DNA of 64,000 nucleotides from Pagrus major (lineage: Eukaryota > Chordata > Actinopteri > Spariformes > Sparidae). This document shows positions 24,045 through 35,786 of this stretch, piece after piece; the stretch's first letter is position 1; each line of letters starts with the position of its first letter. The translations under genes were made by a program, and so were the position numbers. The DNA lies in NCBI RefSeq assembly GCF_040436345.1, contig NC_133221.1:31323589-31387588 (forward strand), read 5' to 3'. Below the pieces are notes generated by a model. The model did not search any database. It was given only the letters and a program-made list of their open reading frames with translations, and had not been told where the DNA came from.

Positions 24045-24205
24045 AAACTTTTTTTTTCAATTTTCTCAGAGTTCTGACCGAAATTTTCTGTGAAAAAAGC
24101 AGAATTTTGACTTTTTTCTGTTTTTTTTTTATTTATTGCTTTTCAAAGTCAGAATTCTGACTTTTTTCTCGGAACTATTAAATAAAGTCAGAATTCAAAT
24201 AGTTA
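24045..24205. repeat. T-rich GTCAGAATTCTGAC-type imperfect repeat
   Basis: Four or more variants of AGTCAGAATTCTGACTTTTT and AGAATTTTGACTTTTTTCTG occur between T-runs. They are locally palindromic (GTCAGAATTCTGAC). This is simple-sequence-like repeat DNA. Confidence 0.7.
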
Positions 24206-24209
24206 TTTC

Positions 24210-24595
24210 ACCTTGGCCCTAATCCACTTCCATACTCATCTGACACTCAGCAAGACAATTTTTTTCTATAATGTGGAATTATTCATTTGAGGTAAGAGGT
24301 TTCTATCAACTCACATTCACAGACACAGAAGACACATTAAGAAATATTTGCTTATAATGTAGTTACAGGGATATTCAGAATAATTTCCTAACCTCTCAAT
24401 CAATCTATAAGCTCTCCTTATATCCTCCACTCTCACTTAAACCTCCCAAACCAATCCACCTTCACCTCACCCACCGCCTCCCCTCTTCTCCTCCACTGCC
24501 TCCATCCTCCCACCAGACTGATGAACTGTAAGTAGAGGGCACAGCTGAAGCCAAACATTCTTGTTTCCTGAGCCAATGCTCAGCTGGAGAGCTCT
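24210..24595. other. intergenic, nothing recognised
   Basis: No gene or bounded repeat is visible. Confidence 0.5.
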
Positions 24596-24598
24596 CAA

Positions 24599-24617
24599 AC
24601 ACACACACACACACACG

Positions 24618-24658
<41 letters not shown>
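24599..24658. repeat. (CA)n microsatellite
   Basis: About 29 CA units with two CG variants. Confidence 0.95.
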
Positions 24659-24660
<2 letters not shown>

Positions 24661-24776
24661 CTCCCACTCCCATGTTCAGCAGAGCAAAGTCTTTGAGAAA
24701 CACAGCTCCCCATGTTCACATGTTTGAAATATAACTGATAAAAAAGAAAGATGTGAAGAGAAATGTGGGGGCCTAC

Positions 24777-24902
<126 letters not shown>

Positions 24903-25016
24903 GAAGATGAGGGTCTATCCGCACACCCCCATGGTAAAAAAGAAAGAGGACGGGTGAGATAATGGCGATGCTCGGGCCGGTCACATCATACCTTTAAAAT
25001 CCCGAAGGCGCGGTCA

Positions 25017-25024
25017 TGACGTCA
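25017..25024 (+). promoter_or_regulatory. CRE palindrome
   Basis: Perfect TGACGTCA, the full CREB/ATF consensus, inside the CpG-rich block. A second ACGTCA half-site lies near 25,774. Confidence 0.55.
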
Positions 25025-25103
25025 CCCATGGAAAAAAAGGGAGGCAGAAAGCGAGGCAGAGAGAGAGTAACACCCCCAGCACCTCTTATGCTTTACCCGT
25101 TTA

Positions 25104-25113
25104 CCAATTAAGG
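25104..25113 (+). promoter_or_regulatory. CArG box (SRF site) 1
   Basis: CCAATTAAGG fits CC(A/T)6GG exactly. Filamin A is a known SRF/MRTF-responsive cytoskeletal gene, so the site is plausible. About four such matches are expected by chance in 64 kb. Confidence 0.45.
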
Positions 25114-25348
25114 CTGTCGTGGTGTTGGACAGAGAGAGAGAGGTCGAGGAGACGCAGATGTAGAGAGGGACCATCTCTTTCTTTCCTTTACGCCACCAGC
25201 ACAACCAATACACCCATTTCCCCCCACCGGGACTGTGCGTGGGGAGGGAGGTCCGGGACCTCGGTGCAGCACACAACATAGTCACTGTAAGTGACTGAGC
25301 GGACGGACGGACGGACAGACAGCTGAAGAGCACAACTACAACACACAT

Positions 25349-25354
25349 GTAAGT
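25349..25354 (+). other. strong splice donor of a putative untranslated exon
   Basis: GTAAGT follows ACACAT and matches the 5' splice-site intron consensus. With the acceptor at 34,703 it would define the untranslated leader of flna. Confidence 0.4.
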
Positions 25355-25379
25355 TTGTCCATCTGTGGACGTGATGAGT

Positions 25380-25380
<1 letters not shown>

Positions 25381-25411
<31 letters not shown>
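25381..25411. repeat. (GA)n microsatellite
   Basis: About 14 GA units just downstream of the putative untranslated exon. Confidence 0.9.
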
Positions 25412-25415
<4 letters not shown>

Positions 25416-25946
25416 TGCTCCAGCTGTCACTGTGGGACACTTTCTTTCAGACGCTCTCTGTATGTTTGTGCAAGTTGAGTCGCTGTGCTGCGGTCCCGGC
25501 TGCGCGCTGTGAATGGGTGTCATGAAGTTTTATGTCATGTATGATCGTGTCCGGGAGTGTCTTTGGACCGGAGGCAGCGGGCAGCAGACACCGACGGGGT
25601 CTGGGAGAGCTGGTACCGGACGGTCCGCTGCTCTCACCGGGTGGGCTGCTGCTGCGTTGAGGCGCGCCACGCCTTACACTGTTGCTCTGTGGCCGCCTGC
25701 CGAACCGTCACACACACTTTAGATCCGGCAGTGTGGCCCAGTGTGACGGGTTGACAGCGCGGCGGTCAGTCAGGACGTCACAGCAGTGATGTAAAGCTGC
25801 GCGGCGCTCCTCCATCAGTCCATCTCACTTCAGTCCTACACATAAAGTTTGTTTAGGGCCAGTAGCGCACGAGCACGCTCCTCCGCGTGCACTGCAGCAG
25901 CGGCGGACTGAAGCATCTCGCCGGTGTTACAATTAGGGGCTCCACA

Positions 25947-25956
25947 CCAAATAAGG
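25947..25956 (+). promoter_or_regulatory. CArG box (SRF site) 2
   Basis: CCAAATAAGG fits CC(A/T)6GG exactly and lies at the 3' edge of the CpG-rich block, overlapping a donor-like AAG|GTAATC. Confidence 0.45.
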
Positions 25957-25990
25957 TAATCCACGGACACTGACGACTCCGAGGCTTTCA

Positions 25991-28900
25991 CCGGGGGGTG
26001 GGGGCGGGGTGCGGTGGGGGGTAGAGGAGAAGACTTTTAGACCCATGTATACATATTTTACTGATTCATTTTGGGGGTAGAAAACAGGCCATATCTTACA
26101 CAATAGCTGGTGTGTATATATATTGGAGAAATATTTTTCAATCAAAGTAATAATATGCGTGACAAACTGCTTTATATGAAGAGCTGTAGAGCTGCAGACA
26201 CCTGCAGATCTTGTTCTGCAGATATAAGATCATAACAGAGATCATCGTGTTAAAGTTTTTTCAGTGACGTGGTGTTGCAAAAATGATCATATTGACTAAT
26301 CGTGAATCGTATCGCAATAGTAATATCAGTCAACATAATCTTTTTTTAAAAAAAAAAGTATGTGCAGCCTGTAATATTTATAGTATGTATGTACAGTATG
26401 TGTGTCTGTGTGTGATGGTAATAAGTGTGAGGGAGAACAGATCAGTCAGTGTCACCAGACTTTAGCTAACACACAGAAACCACGCATAGAATTACATATT
26501 TCTAAAACCAAGAATAATCTGTGTTTGCTACATATGAGAGTACAAACAGTATTTTTTTTTAATTGTAGAGTGGACTAGGGTGGAAATATAAGGCATAAGA
26601 GACAATAACATGTCAGGATATAAATGTCCTGTGTTTCTTCTAAGGCAGAGTGCACATTTTGTGACGTCCGCTGTCCATCTCTGTTTTGCCATCAGAAAAA
26701 AAAAAGGAGCGAAAAATATATTCAGAAAAACACAGAACCATATAAGATCATATAATGCTTTCTTGATCAGGAGTTACAGCACCACACAGTACAGATACAT
26801 AGAGATACTTACAGAATAAACAAATAATTTAAATAGATATCATAAGTAGATACAGTATGTTGCTTGTTTTCACCTAATATTTGTTGCACAACAATCTACA
26901 TCTTAGTGTTTTATCCATATGGCAGACGGCTGCCATATCAGGGAGGGGTGTGTGGTGGTTATCAAGGTTTTTATTAACACTTTATCAGAAGACTTGAATT
27001 TTCCCTAAAATATGGTGAAACATTTTTCCACAAATCACATAATTAATGCAGTAGAGGATTAAAAGCAACTTTAGGTAACATGTGTATTCAAAGGGTTTGT
27101 TCATAATGCAGCCTCGATCATTATAAAACCAGGACTGCTGGTATAATTGGTGTTTGTGTGATTGGACCAGTCACTGCATCATCTAAGACCTGTGATGTCA
27201 TGAACATGGTTACAACAGGGTTGTCCACAATAACCAGTCTCAAAGGAAGTAACGATGATATGTGTGACCTCATACATCATCAGCTGAACCCCAAATAATT
27301 CACCTCTCTTTTAAATGGCGTTGATGATGAGACTGAAGACTGGAATGTGCCTCTTTTATCCTCACAGTGATGTAACCATTTGCTTCAACCTTTTCTGGGA
27401 GGTGATTTCATACTGATGTCATAACATTCCTTTACTCCCGCCATCTACAACACAGTTGAGAACAATGTGTTTTCAGATTGTAGGCTGAATGTTTACTGAC
27501 TCTGTAGGCCTGGCCAAAAAGTTTGAGAGAGACTTGAATGACTTATTGCAGCTTCTTGGTTTCATAACACTTTTACATTAGAGATGTGGTGAGAACAATG
27601 AGAAGAGAAAAGGAAGAGGGAGCTGGTATAGAAAGTGTGAGTTGTCAACATGTAGACCAAACCTGTCCTTATTTGACACTTGTCTTGCTCTCACCCAGCA
27701 AGTGCCACCAAAAGACACACACACAGACACACACATACACATACCCACACACTGTCTGCAGGAAATTCAGGGGAATGCCATAAATTTGCTGTAATCTGTG
27801 CATCTGACTCGCTCTCGCCCCAACACTCTTTGTGAACATGTCAAGTGGTTAGCTACCTTGCGTGCAATTGTTCATCGAATTGCCTTTGCTGAGTTCTGCT
27901 CTGGCTGGCTTGTGGCTGACTGGGTGTGGTGAGTGATGAGAAGTGGTTTGCACTGCAGGCTGGTACTGTGATAACAGTAGTGTCACTGGGAGGAGAGCCC
28001 ACATTCATCTCAATAACGAAACATTGTCAAATTTAATATCTGACACATACCACAGGCTGTAGGCATCACACTGTGTCTGCTCACTAAAACAAGATTATTA
28101 TTTCTCAGGCTGTACTTAATCCTACTTTACACAGAAATATTGAAGGAACATAAGTGCCAGTAAAGATATAATATATACAAATTCTGCATTAAAATGTCTA
28201 AGAACAACTAGACCTTTGTTATTTTGTTGAATTATGTACTTCCATTATTATCTTTCCAACAATGTTCAAACCAGAGAAATCCACAAGTATCCTCAAGGTT
28301 ACAGCGTTTTCATTCGCTCGCCTGTCACTATGACTTCCAGGAGAGAGTCAGAGAGAGAGCAAATAAGTCGGAGAACAAAACCAAACTTAACATGAGTGAA
28401 ACTTTAACATTATCTTGTCCGTGAACACTGACCACAGTCATTTAGAGAACGGGATAATTGTGTTTATTTGCATTGGAGTGTGTGTGTGTGTGTTTGGATT
28501 GAGGTGAACTTCTGAGTGAAGTCAGCACTCAGCAGAGACTCTGGTTCTCTCTCTTCTTCTTCCCCTCTCCTCTCTGTAACGTTATGTTCATGAAGTAAAG
28601 TACATTTCCCCTCCAGCTCCCCTCCAGTCAGCAGTCAACATTACAGAACGTAAACACCCGACAGTGGAGGTCACCTCCGCGGGTCACTGCTGCAGTCAGG
28701 TTGATAAACAGGAGTGAAGATAAATGCACTTTTTAATGCCAGAAGTTGAAAAGTAATATCTGAGCTCTCCTTCCATCGGTGAACTCCTCTGGATCAGAAC
28801 AGAATCTGATGTGGCTCTGCACCTGACCCTGTCCTACAGATCTGGATCTGAGCAACTGAACAAGGGCTCTGAACCACAGGAGAGACACCTAGTGGCAGAC

Positions 28901-29890
28901 ATGACTTACATTTGCTCTCTACCCTTTAGGTTTCTTGTAGTTCTGTTGATACAGGATATGAAGCCAACCCTGCTTTTGAAGCTTTGGCTAAAGGCCGACT
29001 TAGCTTTATGTGAAATAACAGTACAAGATAAGGTCACAGCTCACCACTGGATTTGGCTCAGTTTCCTAAACTATAATAACACTGATGTCTTCTTTTAATT
29101 CTGGCTTGGTTTGTGTTTTTTCAACCTTTTGTTTTCTACTTCATTCATGTTCTTTCCCGTCTTACATTAGAGACTTATTGATCCCATAGGTACCTGTTTG
29201 TTATCTGAGGTCCTCAACGGCAACCTACTGGCTGTATCTCATCAAAACATGTGGGATCACTCCTTTTGTTATCAGTGATGGGAGAAGTATTAAGATCCTT
29301 TTCCATAAGTTCAATTTTTAGCAAGTCAGCTAATATTACTGACCATTCAGCAGTAGTCCAGTTTGGCATCTGTCTGCAGCCTTTTGTTCAGCAAAGCTGT
29401 CAACAACAGCTAAAAGCCATTCTGAGACTCTTGTCTCTTGCTCAGTCACTCTCTCTTTTTCTCTTCTTGGCTTCTTCATCCTCTCTGGTCTCTTTGCCTC
29501 TGTCATGATGTTTGTACAGGCTGCTGAGACCAGTTTCATTGCCGGCTCTCCAGTTCTGGTGGTCCTATAGTGGACCTGAAAACCGTCTCCTCCTCCTGGT
29601 GGTCCAAAGCTACTGTGATAGCGGTGTAAACACCAACACTTCCTGGCAGTGCTCCAAGCAGATTCAGCAAGCAGAGCTAACTTGAAGCTGCAGTTACAGT
29701 TTGCTTTCAGGAAACTCCGTGAATTGAAGGAGAGCAGCCAGAGGACATCAGAGGGAAAACCAGAAACTTTTTGTCCACAAAATATGATCCAGTTTCAGCA
29801 AAATCACTGATAGTTGGCGTTGTGTTATGTACTGCCATAAAAAAGACGAGGAATCTTTATTTGATTGCATATCATACACTGTTCGACATA
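25991..29890. other. gene-free stretch (probable flna 5' intron)
   Basis: No exon, RNA or strong repeat boundary is supported. Bases 29,265-29,300 (CAGTGATGGGAGAAGTATTA) resemble the end of a common fish repeat that otherwise reads CAGTGGTGGAAGAAGTATTC. The remainder is AT-rich. Confidence 0.45.
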
Positions 29891-29894
29891 CTGA

Positions 29895-30165
29895 AACTGC
29901 TACCCTGCATTTAACCCATCCTGGGGGAGCAGAGGGTAATGGTTGTGCCCAGGGACCAACTCCAGACCTGAGCCAGTGCCTTGGTCAAGGGCACTGACTG
30001 GAGAATTAACCTAGTCTGCATGTTTTGATAGTTGGGGAAGTACCTACAGGTAACCCCCGCAAGCACAGGGAGCACATGCATACTCCACACAGAAAGGTGT
30101 TGCCCCAGCAGGAACCTTCTTACTGTGAGGCAACAGTGCTAACCACTGCGCCACCGTGCTGCACA
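29895..30165 (-). mobile_element. tRNA-derived SINE
   Basis: On the minus strand an A-box-like tRNA head (GGCGCAGTGGTTAGCACTG within 30,134-30,155) is followed by a second GGTTCCTGCTGGGGC box. The body includes GTGGAGTATGCATGTGCTCC, a hallmark of a very common fish SINE. The family name is not certain. Confidence 0.7.
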
Positions 30166-30410
30166 GTGTGAGGTGCTGTGATACTGTCCACTCACCATAA
30201 GTTACACAGTGCGTAAACAAGCGGTAGGAGATCAGAGTAGCTGAGACAGAGACACCATTCCCCCTATTACAAGACACTGTACCATTAAAATGATTTTGAA
30301 TCTGTTATTTTTAAGGTAAAATAGTTACACAATGTTGATTTAAGGGAAAAGCAAACACTCCTTTCAAAGTGTTGCTATATGTTGTATTTGGATAAGATAT
30401 CATTACTTAA

Positions 30411-30575
30411 GGTAGGGAAGGCGATTCTGGAGAAAGATAATTGATTGTTGAGTCTCATTCCCAGGTTGCTTTGTTCAAATTTCGGGCCAAATCCCAACCC
30501 AGTATATGTCAGTATTTGACAATTTGGGAATGAGACTTAATTAAATATCTGTCTCCAGATTCACCTTCCCTACCT
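30411..30575. mobile_element. 165-bp foldback MITE with TTAA target site
   Basis: TTAA at 30,407-30,410 and again at 30,576-30,579 flanks an element whose ends are inverted: GGTAGGGAAGG, two differences, then CTGGAGA at the left, and the complement ending TTCCCTACC at the right. Inside, AGTCTCATTCCCA (30,451-30,463) is perfectly inverted as TGGGAATGAGACT (30,525-30,537). The whole element can fold into one hairpin with a loop of about 60 bases. TTAA duplication is typical of piggyBac-like and Kolobok-like elements; the class cannot be settled without an autonomous relative. Confidence 0.75.
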
Positions 30576-30579
30576 TTAA

Positions 30580-32218
30580 TGTTGTAATGTAATGATGTGC
30601 AACCTGTTTAAGGAACTTCTGGGGAGTTCAATTGTAAAGCACCATGTGCAAGCATCATATTTTATAAGTTCCTAATATGTTTTGCTTGTAAAATCTGTAA
30701 AGTAACCAGCAACTACAACTGTCAATTGTAGTTTAGTAGTGTAGTCCACCATATATTCTCTCTGAAATGTAGTAGAGTACATTGGTGTTATATGGTATTT
30801 GTCCTAATAGCTACACTATTATCCCGAACGAGTTGACTTTACTAGAACATTGTGTGGAAACCGGTTGCCTTAAACCACTTAAATTTTTACACAAGGTGAA
30901 ACTAACAAGTTTGTACAAACTTCGACACATAATTAAATGTAGTAGACATATTTAATTGACATTAGTATGCTTTACTCAAAATCATTACTTCACATATACT
31001 ATTTCACTGCAGGAGTATAAGTTGTACCAAATAACTATATTAAGTTAAATAAACACTACATAAAATAATACACTTTAAAGATCTACTCTTTATTTCACAC
31101 ATCCTAACCATTAAGTTACTATAGAAGTCTCCTGAAGTGTTGATGCACCCCTTCCACCTGCTGATAGTTACTTTGTTCTAATACGTGGGCATATTTTCAC
31201 TTAGAGGAAGACGTGATTGGGTCACAACAGAATTCAATCATAACCTTTATCATGGTTAGCGATGTCTTCATTACTGTACAACAAAAAACATGACTTATAT
31301 TGAAATGTATTAAAGACACATCAAGTTTCAATCATATATGTTTTCTTCAAACTATGAAAAAGAAAGGTCTCAGTACAGCTTTTACTCTCATTTAACAATG
31401 CATGCTGGGAAGTCTGCTAATTTGCTGCGGATCAGGCCCCTCCCTTCCCTTCATAAACTTAACATGCTAAGTCGTATGTGCTTAACATGATCATTGCACA
31501 GCACATTTCATCTGATTAGTGCAAACAACTAATTTGATTTTGCAATAGCGAAGGGATTTTACAAAACATAAAAGAATAGTTAATGAGCGCTCAAAAATTT
31601 AAATGAAATCTGGGTATACAGTGTAGGATGACAATTCAAAGACCAAAATATATAGTGCCTTAAATAATCACTAGAGGGAGCCAAATGACAAGCCAGAGAG
31701 ATGGATTTGCTCTTCAGATCCTGAGGCACAGTAATGAGTCCTGCTCTCTCTGGTCCCGCCCCGTGTTTTGTCCCGTTTATTTGGTGAATTCCACTGAAAC
31801 AATAGACTGCTGCACAGGAATATTTCACCAGTTTACTCAGCTTACACTCACTTACAGGCAACAGTTTGTGGTGCTTTCTGAAGTTCTGTATGAGTTGAAC
31901 AAATGGAAGATCCCTCAAAACATTCTGTTTAAACATATACATCCGTTTAAACATTAACGCTGTCTGCATCTTATGTGCCTTACTTGTCCTATTCAACATA
32001 TTCTGCTGCTCTTAATCAGCCCTGCTCTCCTGCTCTGCCTCAATCACTATCCGTGGTCATCATTAGCCTATATATTTGAATTATGACCAAAGCCTGTAAA
32101 CTCTTGTGACACGTTATCTACTGAAAGCTGAGAAATGGAACAAATTATACACCTACAGGGACCAGAGCTCAATTGCCTAAATCTAAATCATGGACGTGAA
32201 TGTAAAAGCACGCTGGTC

Positions 32219-32258
<40 letters not shown>

Positions 32259-33985
32259 TTACATTAATAGGGCCCTTTTATTGGGGTGTTATTAAGGCTG
32301 GGGGCTCCAGGGTTGTTTGGGGGGGTGAGGGGCATTCTTCAGATTCTCCCCTGACCAGACACACACAAACACAGACACAAAGGCAAAGCATTCTTGATGG
32401 CTCCTGGCCACACTGTGGCTCCTGGCACCGAGCTCCTTATTTAGTCAAAAAAGCTGCAGTCACATCTCTTCCTCAGTTTTTACAGCGTCTGCTGGTCTGT
32501 TACTCACAGCAAGAGAAGTCATTGAAAGACATGAACTTTTGTGTATGTTGTTGAGACTAGCAATTTTTTTAAATCCTGACTTTATATCCTGACTTTTAAT
32601 CCCTGGTATGAGTCAAGCTTCAACAATGCTAAATGAACCTACAATTCCCAATGCAACTCAACAGTATAAGACAGCTCAACTCATTCTGTCATGAGACCAT
32701 ACCAACCCCTTAAACACTCTCTATCTTTCAAACATGTTGCCCCCTGTTTATGACGCAGGTCTTCTGTCAAATATTTAGAATCTCAAGCCTAAAGGAGCCT
32801 TCAGAAAGGAAAGTCGAGGTGATTGCTGCTCTTGTGAACATGCGCAGCACATTGCTGTTTCTGATGGTTCAGCTTGTTCAGTTTGGTGCTCAATGTGTGG
32901 CCCAAACATCTCTCACTGATGCTGCCAATTCAAAATACAGGCAATGCGAGACGGCAGCTGCAGTGGTGACCAGTCATTGTGTGAAGTCACCTTAAGTCGA
33001 GATGTCCCCAGTGACATCATCAGGGTTTCTTTTTTCACTTTTTGCTCAGACAGAACTTGATAGAGGCACCATGACTGCATTTAAAGTCAATAGAAAGACA
33101 CCACTAGATGTGAGCCATAGAAGACATTATGCAGCTGTTTTCACAGGTTGTAGACTAAAATGAACACCATGTGTTAAATTGTCTGAGTGCCTTTAATTAT
33201 TTCATTATAATATGTTTCCCAGGGAAACGACCTCTGGATTATAAAATGTGCCACCTCATCCCTTCTGTTGTGCTTTCACAGTCAACATATAACACATTTT
33301 CAAGACCGAACACAAATAAAGTCATACTACCCTGGAAGAGCTTTCAGTGGAAATGAGCAAACATACCAAATGAATGTGCCCAACCATTACCCTGGTTACA
33401 TGTTAAGAACATGGCTGCTGATATGAAATCCTCAATCTTGCGTCAGTACATCATATAGTGCATACTTGGTGTGTGATGTCATCCGGATGTTTGGTCAGTA
33501 TAACAAACAGAGGAGGTGAGGCTAGTGTCATGACACTCAGTGATCCATACTGTAAACCCTTTAAAGAGAAGGCAGAAATTTAGGCTGCATACTCTGACAA
33601 TAAGTACACTGTACATACTTGGAAACACAAACAACTGCACAGAAAAGTAGGGTTGAGGAAAGCTGTGTGCAGACCAACAGACACAAACAAACACAACTCT
33701 GTGACCTTATGAGGACTCACTGATGCTCATATCCCTCTGGATATCTCAAATATTTATTTCACGGCCTTCTGGGACCCATGAACATGACCATTAGATGAGC
33801 TCATATACTCACAGGGACCCTGAACATGGGCCCTTCATCTCTGTGCATCTGGTACAGTGTATCTTTGGTCCTCCGGCTCAGAAAAGAACACCCCTTTCTC
33901 CAAAAGCCACAGCATTGTTGTAAGCAAGTACATCTATTTATATAGCAGTGAAAAACAAAACATAGAAATAAATTACACAAAGGCA
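30580..33985. other. gene-free stretch with one (TG)n microsatellite
   Basis: No exon is supported; opposed open frames at 31,580-31,999 and 31,685-31,957 overlap and lack domains. A (TG)n array of about 18 units is at 32,222-32,257. Confidence 0.45.
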
Positions 33986-33989
33986 AGTC

Positions 33990-34470
33990 CAAACAAATGG
34001 GTGTCACAGATGTTAAATTGACAGTTCAATCCAAAATGTAAATCCAGGCATCATCTCCTCCCTCCATGCTGAGGGAAAGTCAGGTGAAGTTTCCACAAAA
34101 CATTTCTGGAGCTTCACAGTAAAACAGCGTTCTCCTAAACAGCTGAAGTAGCTGAAGACTTGTTATAAAACGGAAAAATAGATAATGACTGAATTTTAAC
34201 TTTTGGGTTAACTTGAGCTTAAAGTCCACTGGGAGAGCGAGAGAGTGACACATGTTGATCACAGGACTGTCACAGGTGAGTGTTCCACTGCAGCTACCTG
34301 CAGCTGTTAGACCAGAACATCCTAAAGCACAGAGCAGGCAGGCTTCAGTCCATTTTCTTTTGTCTTTGTATGTATGTTTCAAATAGCTGTGAGGTTGGAT
34401 GAATGAGACCAGCGTCCAGTATCTGGACAGTTGAACCGTTCTGTGAATGAATAAGTGTTCCATGTGTTGA
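33990..34470. repeat. interspersed repeat shared with flna intron 9
   Basis: Bases 34,030-34,160 carry CATCATCTCCTCCC, AGGTGAAGTTTC, ACAAAACATTTCTGGAGCTT, CACAGTAAAACAG and AACAGCTGAAGTAGCTG in the same order as 55,920-56,015 plus 56,881-56,915. The full extent of the repeat is unknown. Confidence 0.65.
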
Positions 34471-34499
34471 GGATTGCGCTGACTGCAGCTTTACTCTGA

Positions 34500-34814
34500 C
34501 ATCTTGAGTGTCCGCGTAGTGTTAACTTGAGAGCTCATTGCCTTGGAGCTGCCTCACAGGCGATCACTGGCATCCGCAATGACTCCCTTTTCTGCTCCCC
34601 GGTGCCATAACCGCCTACTTTCTCAGCAGAACCTCTATCTCCGGGCTCGGCTATAAGTCACTCTCTCATGTTCACTCCCCTCTTTCTTTTTCTTCCTCCT
34701 CAGACGCAGACAAGCTCCAAAGCGAGAGAGAGAAAGAGGGAGCGGCCACGAAAAGTTGAGCAGACTCCACCCAGAAAACAGCCAGCGAACCGAGAGACAG
34801 TCGAGGCCATAAAA
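34500..34814 (+). promoter_or_regulatory. splice acceptor and 5' UTR of the first coding exon; alternative promoter possible
   Basis: A long pyrimidine tract ends in CAG at 34,701-34,703, so the exon probably begins at 34,704. Its 111-base leader up to the ATG has no upstream ATG. A TATA-like CTATAAG at 34,651-34,657 sits about 50 bases before the acceptor, so a promoter starting transcription here directly cannot be excluded. Confidence 0.55.
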
Positions 34815-35184
34815 ATGAGTGGTTCACACCCCCGGCTCCACCAGAGCGCCGCGCCCGCACCCAACGCTCTCTCCACGGACAAGGACGCAGAAATGCCCGC
34901 CACGGAGAAGGACCTGGCCGAGGATGCGCCGTGGAAGAAAATCCAGCAGAACACCTTCACCCGCTGGTGTAACGAGCACCTGAAATGCGTCAACAAGAGG
35001 ATCGGCAACTTGCAGACGGACCTCAGCGACGGGCTGCGGCTCATCGGGCTCCTGGAGGTCCTGTCCCAGAAGAAGATGTGCAGAAAGTACAACCAGAGGC
35101 CCACCTTCCGCCAGATGCAGCTGGAGAACGTGTCGGTGGCTCTGGAGTTCCTGGACAAGGAGAACATTAAGCTGGTGTCCATCG
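34815..35184 (+). CDS. flna coding exon 1: N-terminus and most of CH1
   Basis: Codes residues 1-123: a 26-residue leader, then [20 protein letters not shown] and the CH1 core ([29 protein letters not shown]) to KLVSI. It ends in phase 1 at ATCG|GTGAGT. The exon is CpG-rich. The minus-strand open frame over it is a shadow. Confidence 0.95.
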
Positions 35185-35746
35185 GTGAGTCACATAAGTG
35201 TGTGCACACCGCACACACACAATGCTGAGTGGAATGAATGAGTGGCAGGATGTGAGCTTTGGTTTGGCAGCTGTCCCTAACACACCTCCTCCTTCTCTTA
35301 GGTGCCCTCTCATCTCTTTAACTTGTTCTTTGTGTGCACTTGTGTGGTGCCAAGCATCAGACAGTGGGAGTACGTAGATGGTGATAATGAAATGTGTGCC
35401 TGCAGGCTTCATTAAAGTGAAGCATGCTGGTGCTCAGTAAAATAATCTGCCACCTTTAAAAGTAAGAGTGGTTAGTCTCCTCTGTTCTCCTGTGAACAGT
35501 GTTGGACAAGTGTACAGGAGACTTGCTGCTGTTGCTAACATTACCAAGTGTGTGAGAAAGCAGGCGTCTCCCTGCTGCTTTGTCTCCGGCTGAGGAGGCA
35601 GTCTGACTGTGCAGAGGGGCCGCAGGTCCTCTGTGTTCCCCTGCCGCCTGAGCTGGGCTGGGCCGGTCTGAGCCAAACTCTGTGGGCCGGGATGTCATTC
35701 AGGCCTAGTACGATAGAGCTGATCCTGCACACACACACACACACAC

Positions 35747-35786
<40 letters not shown>

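Larger units (their letters stand above)
24960..25990 (+). promoter_or_regulatory. candidate flna promoter and untranslated first exon
   Basis: This is the only CpG-rich block upstream of the filamin start codon; CpGs are especially dense at 25,480-25,960. It holds a perfect CRE, two perfect CArG boxes and a strong splice donor, ACACAT|GTAAGT, at 25,348/25,349. A second donor-like site, AATAAG|GTAATC, is at 25,955/25,956. The first coding exon has a textbook acceptor at 34,703, so an upstream untranslated exon is expected, as in mammalian FLNA. Joining the 25,348 donor to the 34,704 acceptor would give a 9.4-kb intron. The exon start and the actual promoter cannot be fixed from sequence alone. 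Confidence 0.5.

Noticed and set aside
31580..31999. Opposed open frames of 139 and 90 codons
   Set aside because: They overlap on both strands, lack recognisable motifs and have no initiation or splice context.
34668..34814. Upstream in-frame ATG at 34,668 that would add 49 residues to filamin
   Set aside because: It lies before the acceptor at 34,703 in intron-like pyrimidine-rich sequence; the encoded extension is not filamin-like, whereas ATG 34,815 gives the FLNA N-terminus.
34700..35218. 172-codon minus-strand open frame
   Set aside because: Shadow of flna coding exon 1, which has clear CH-domain coding on the plus strand.
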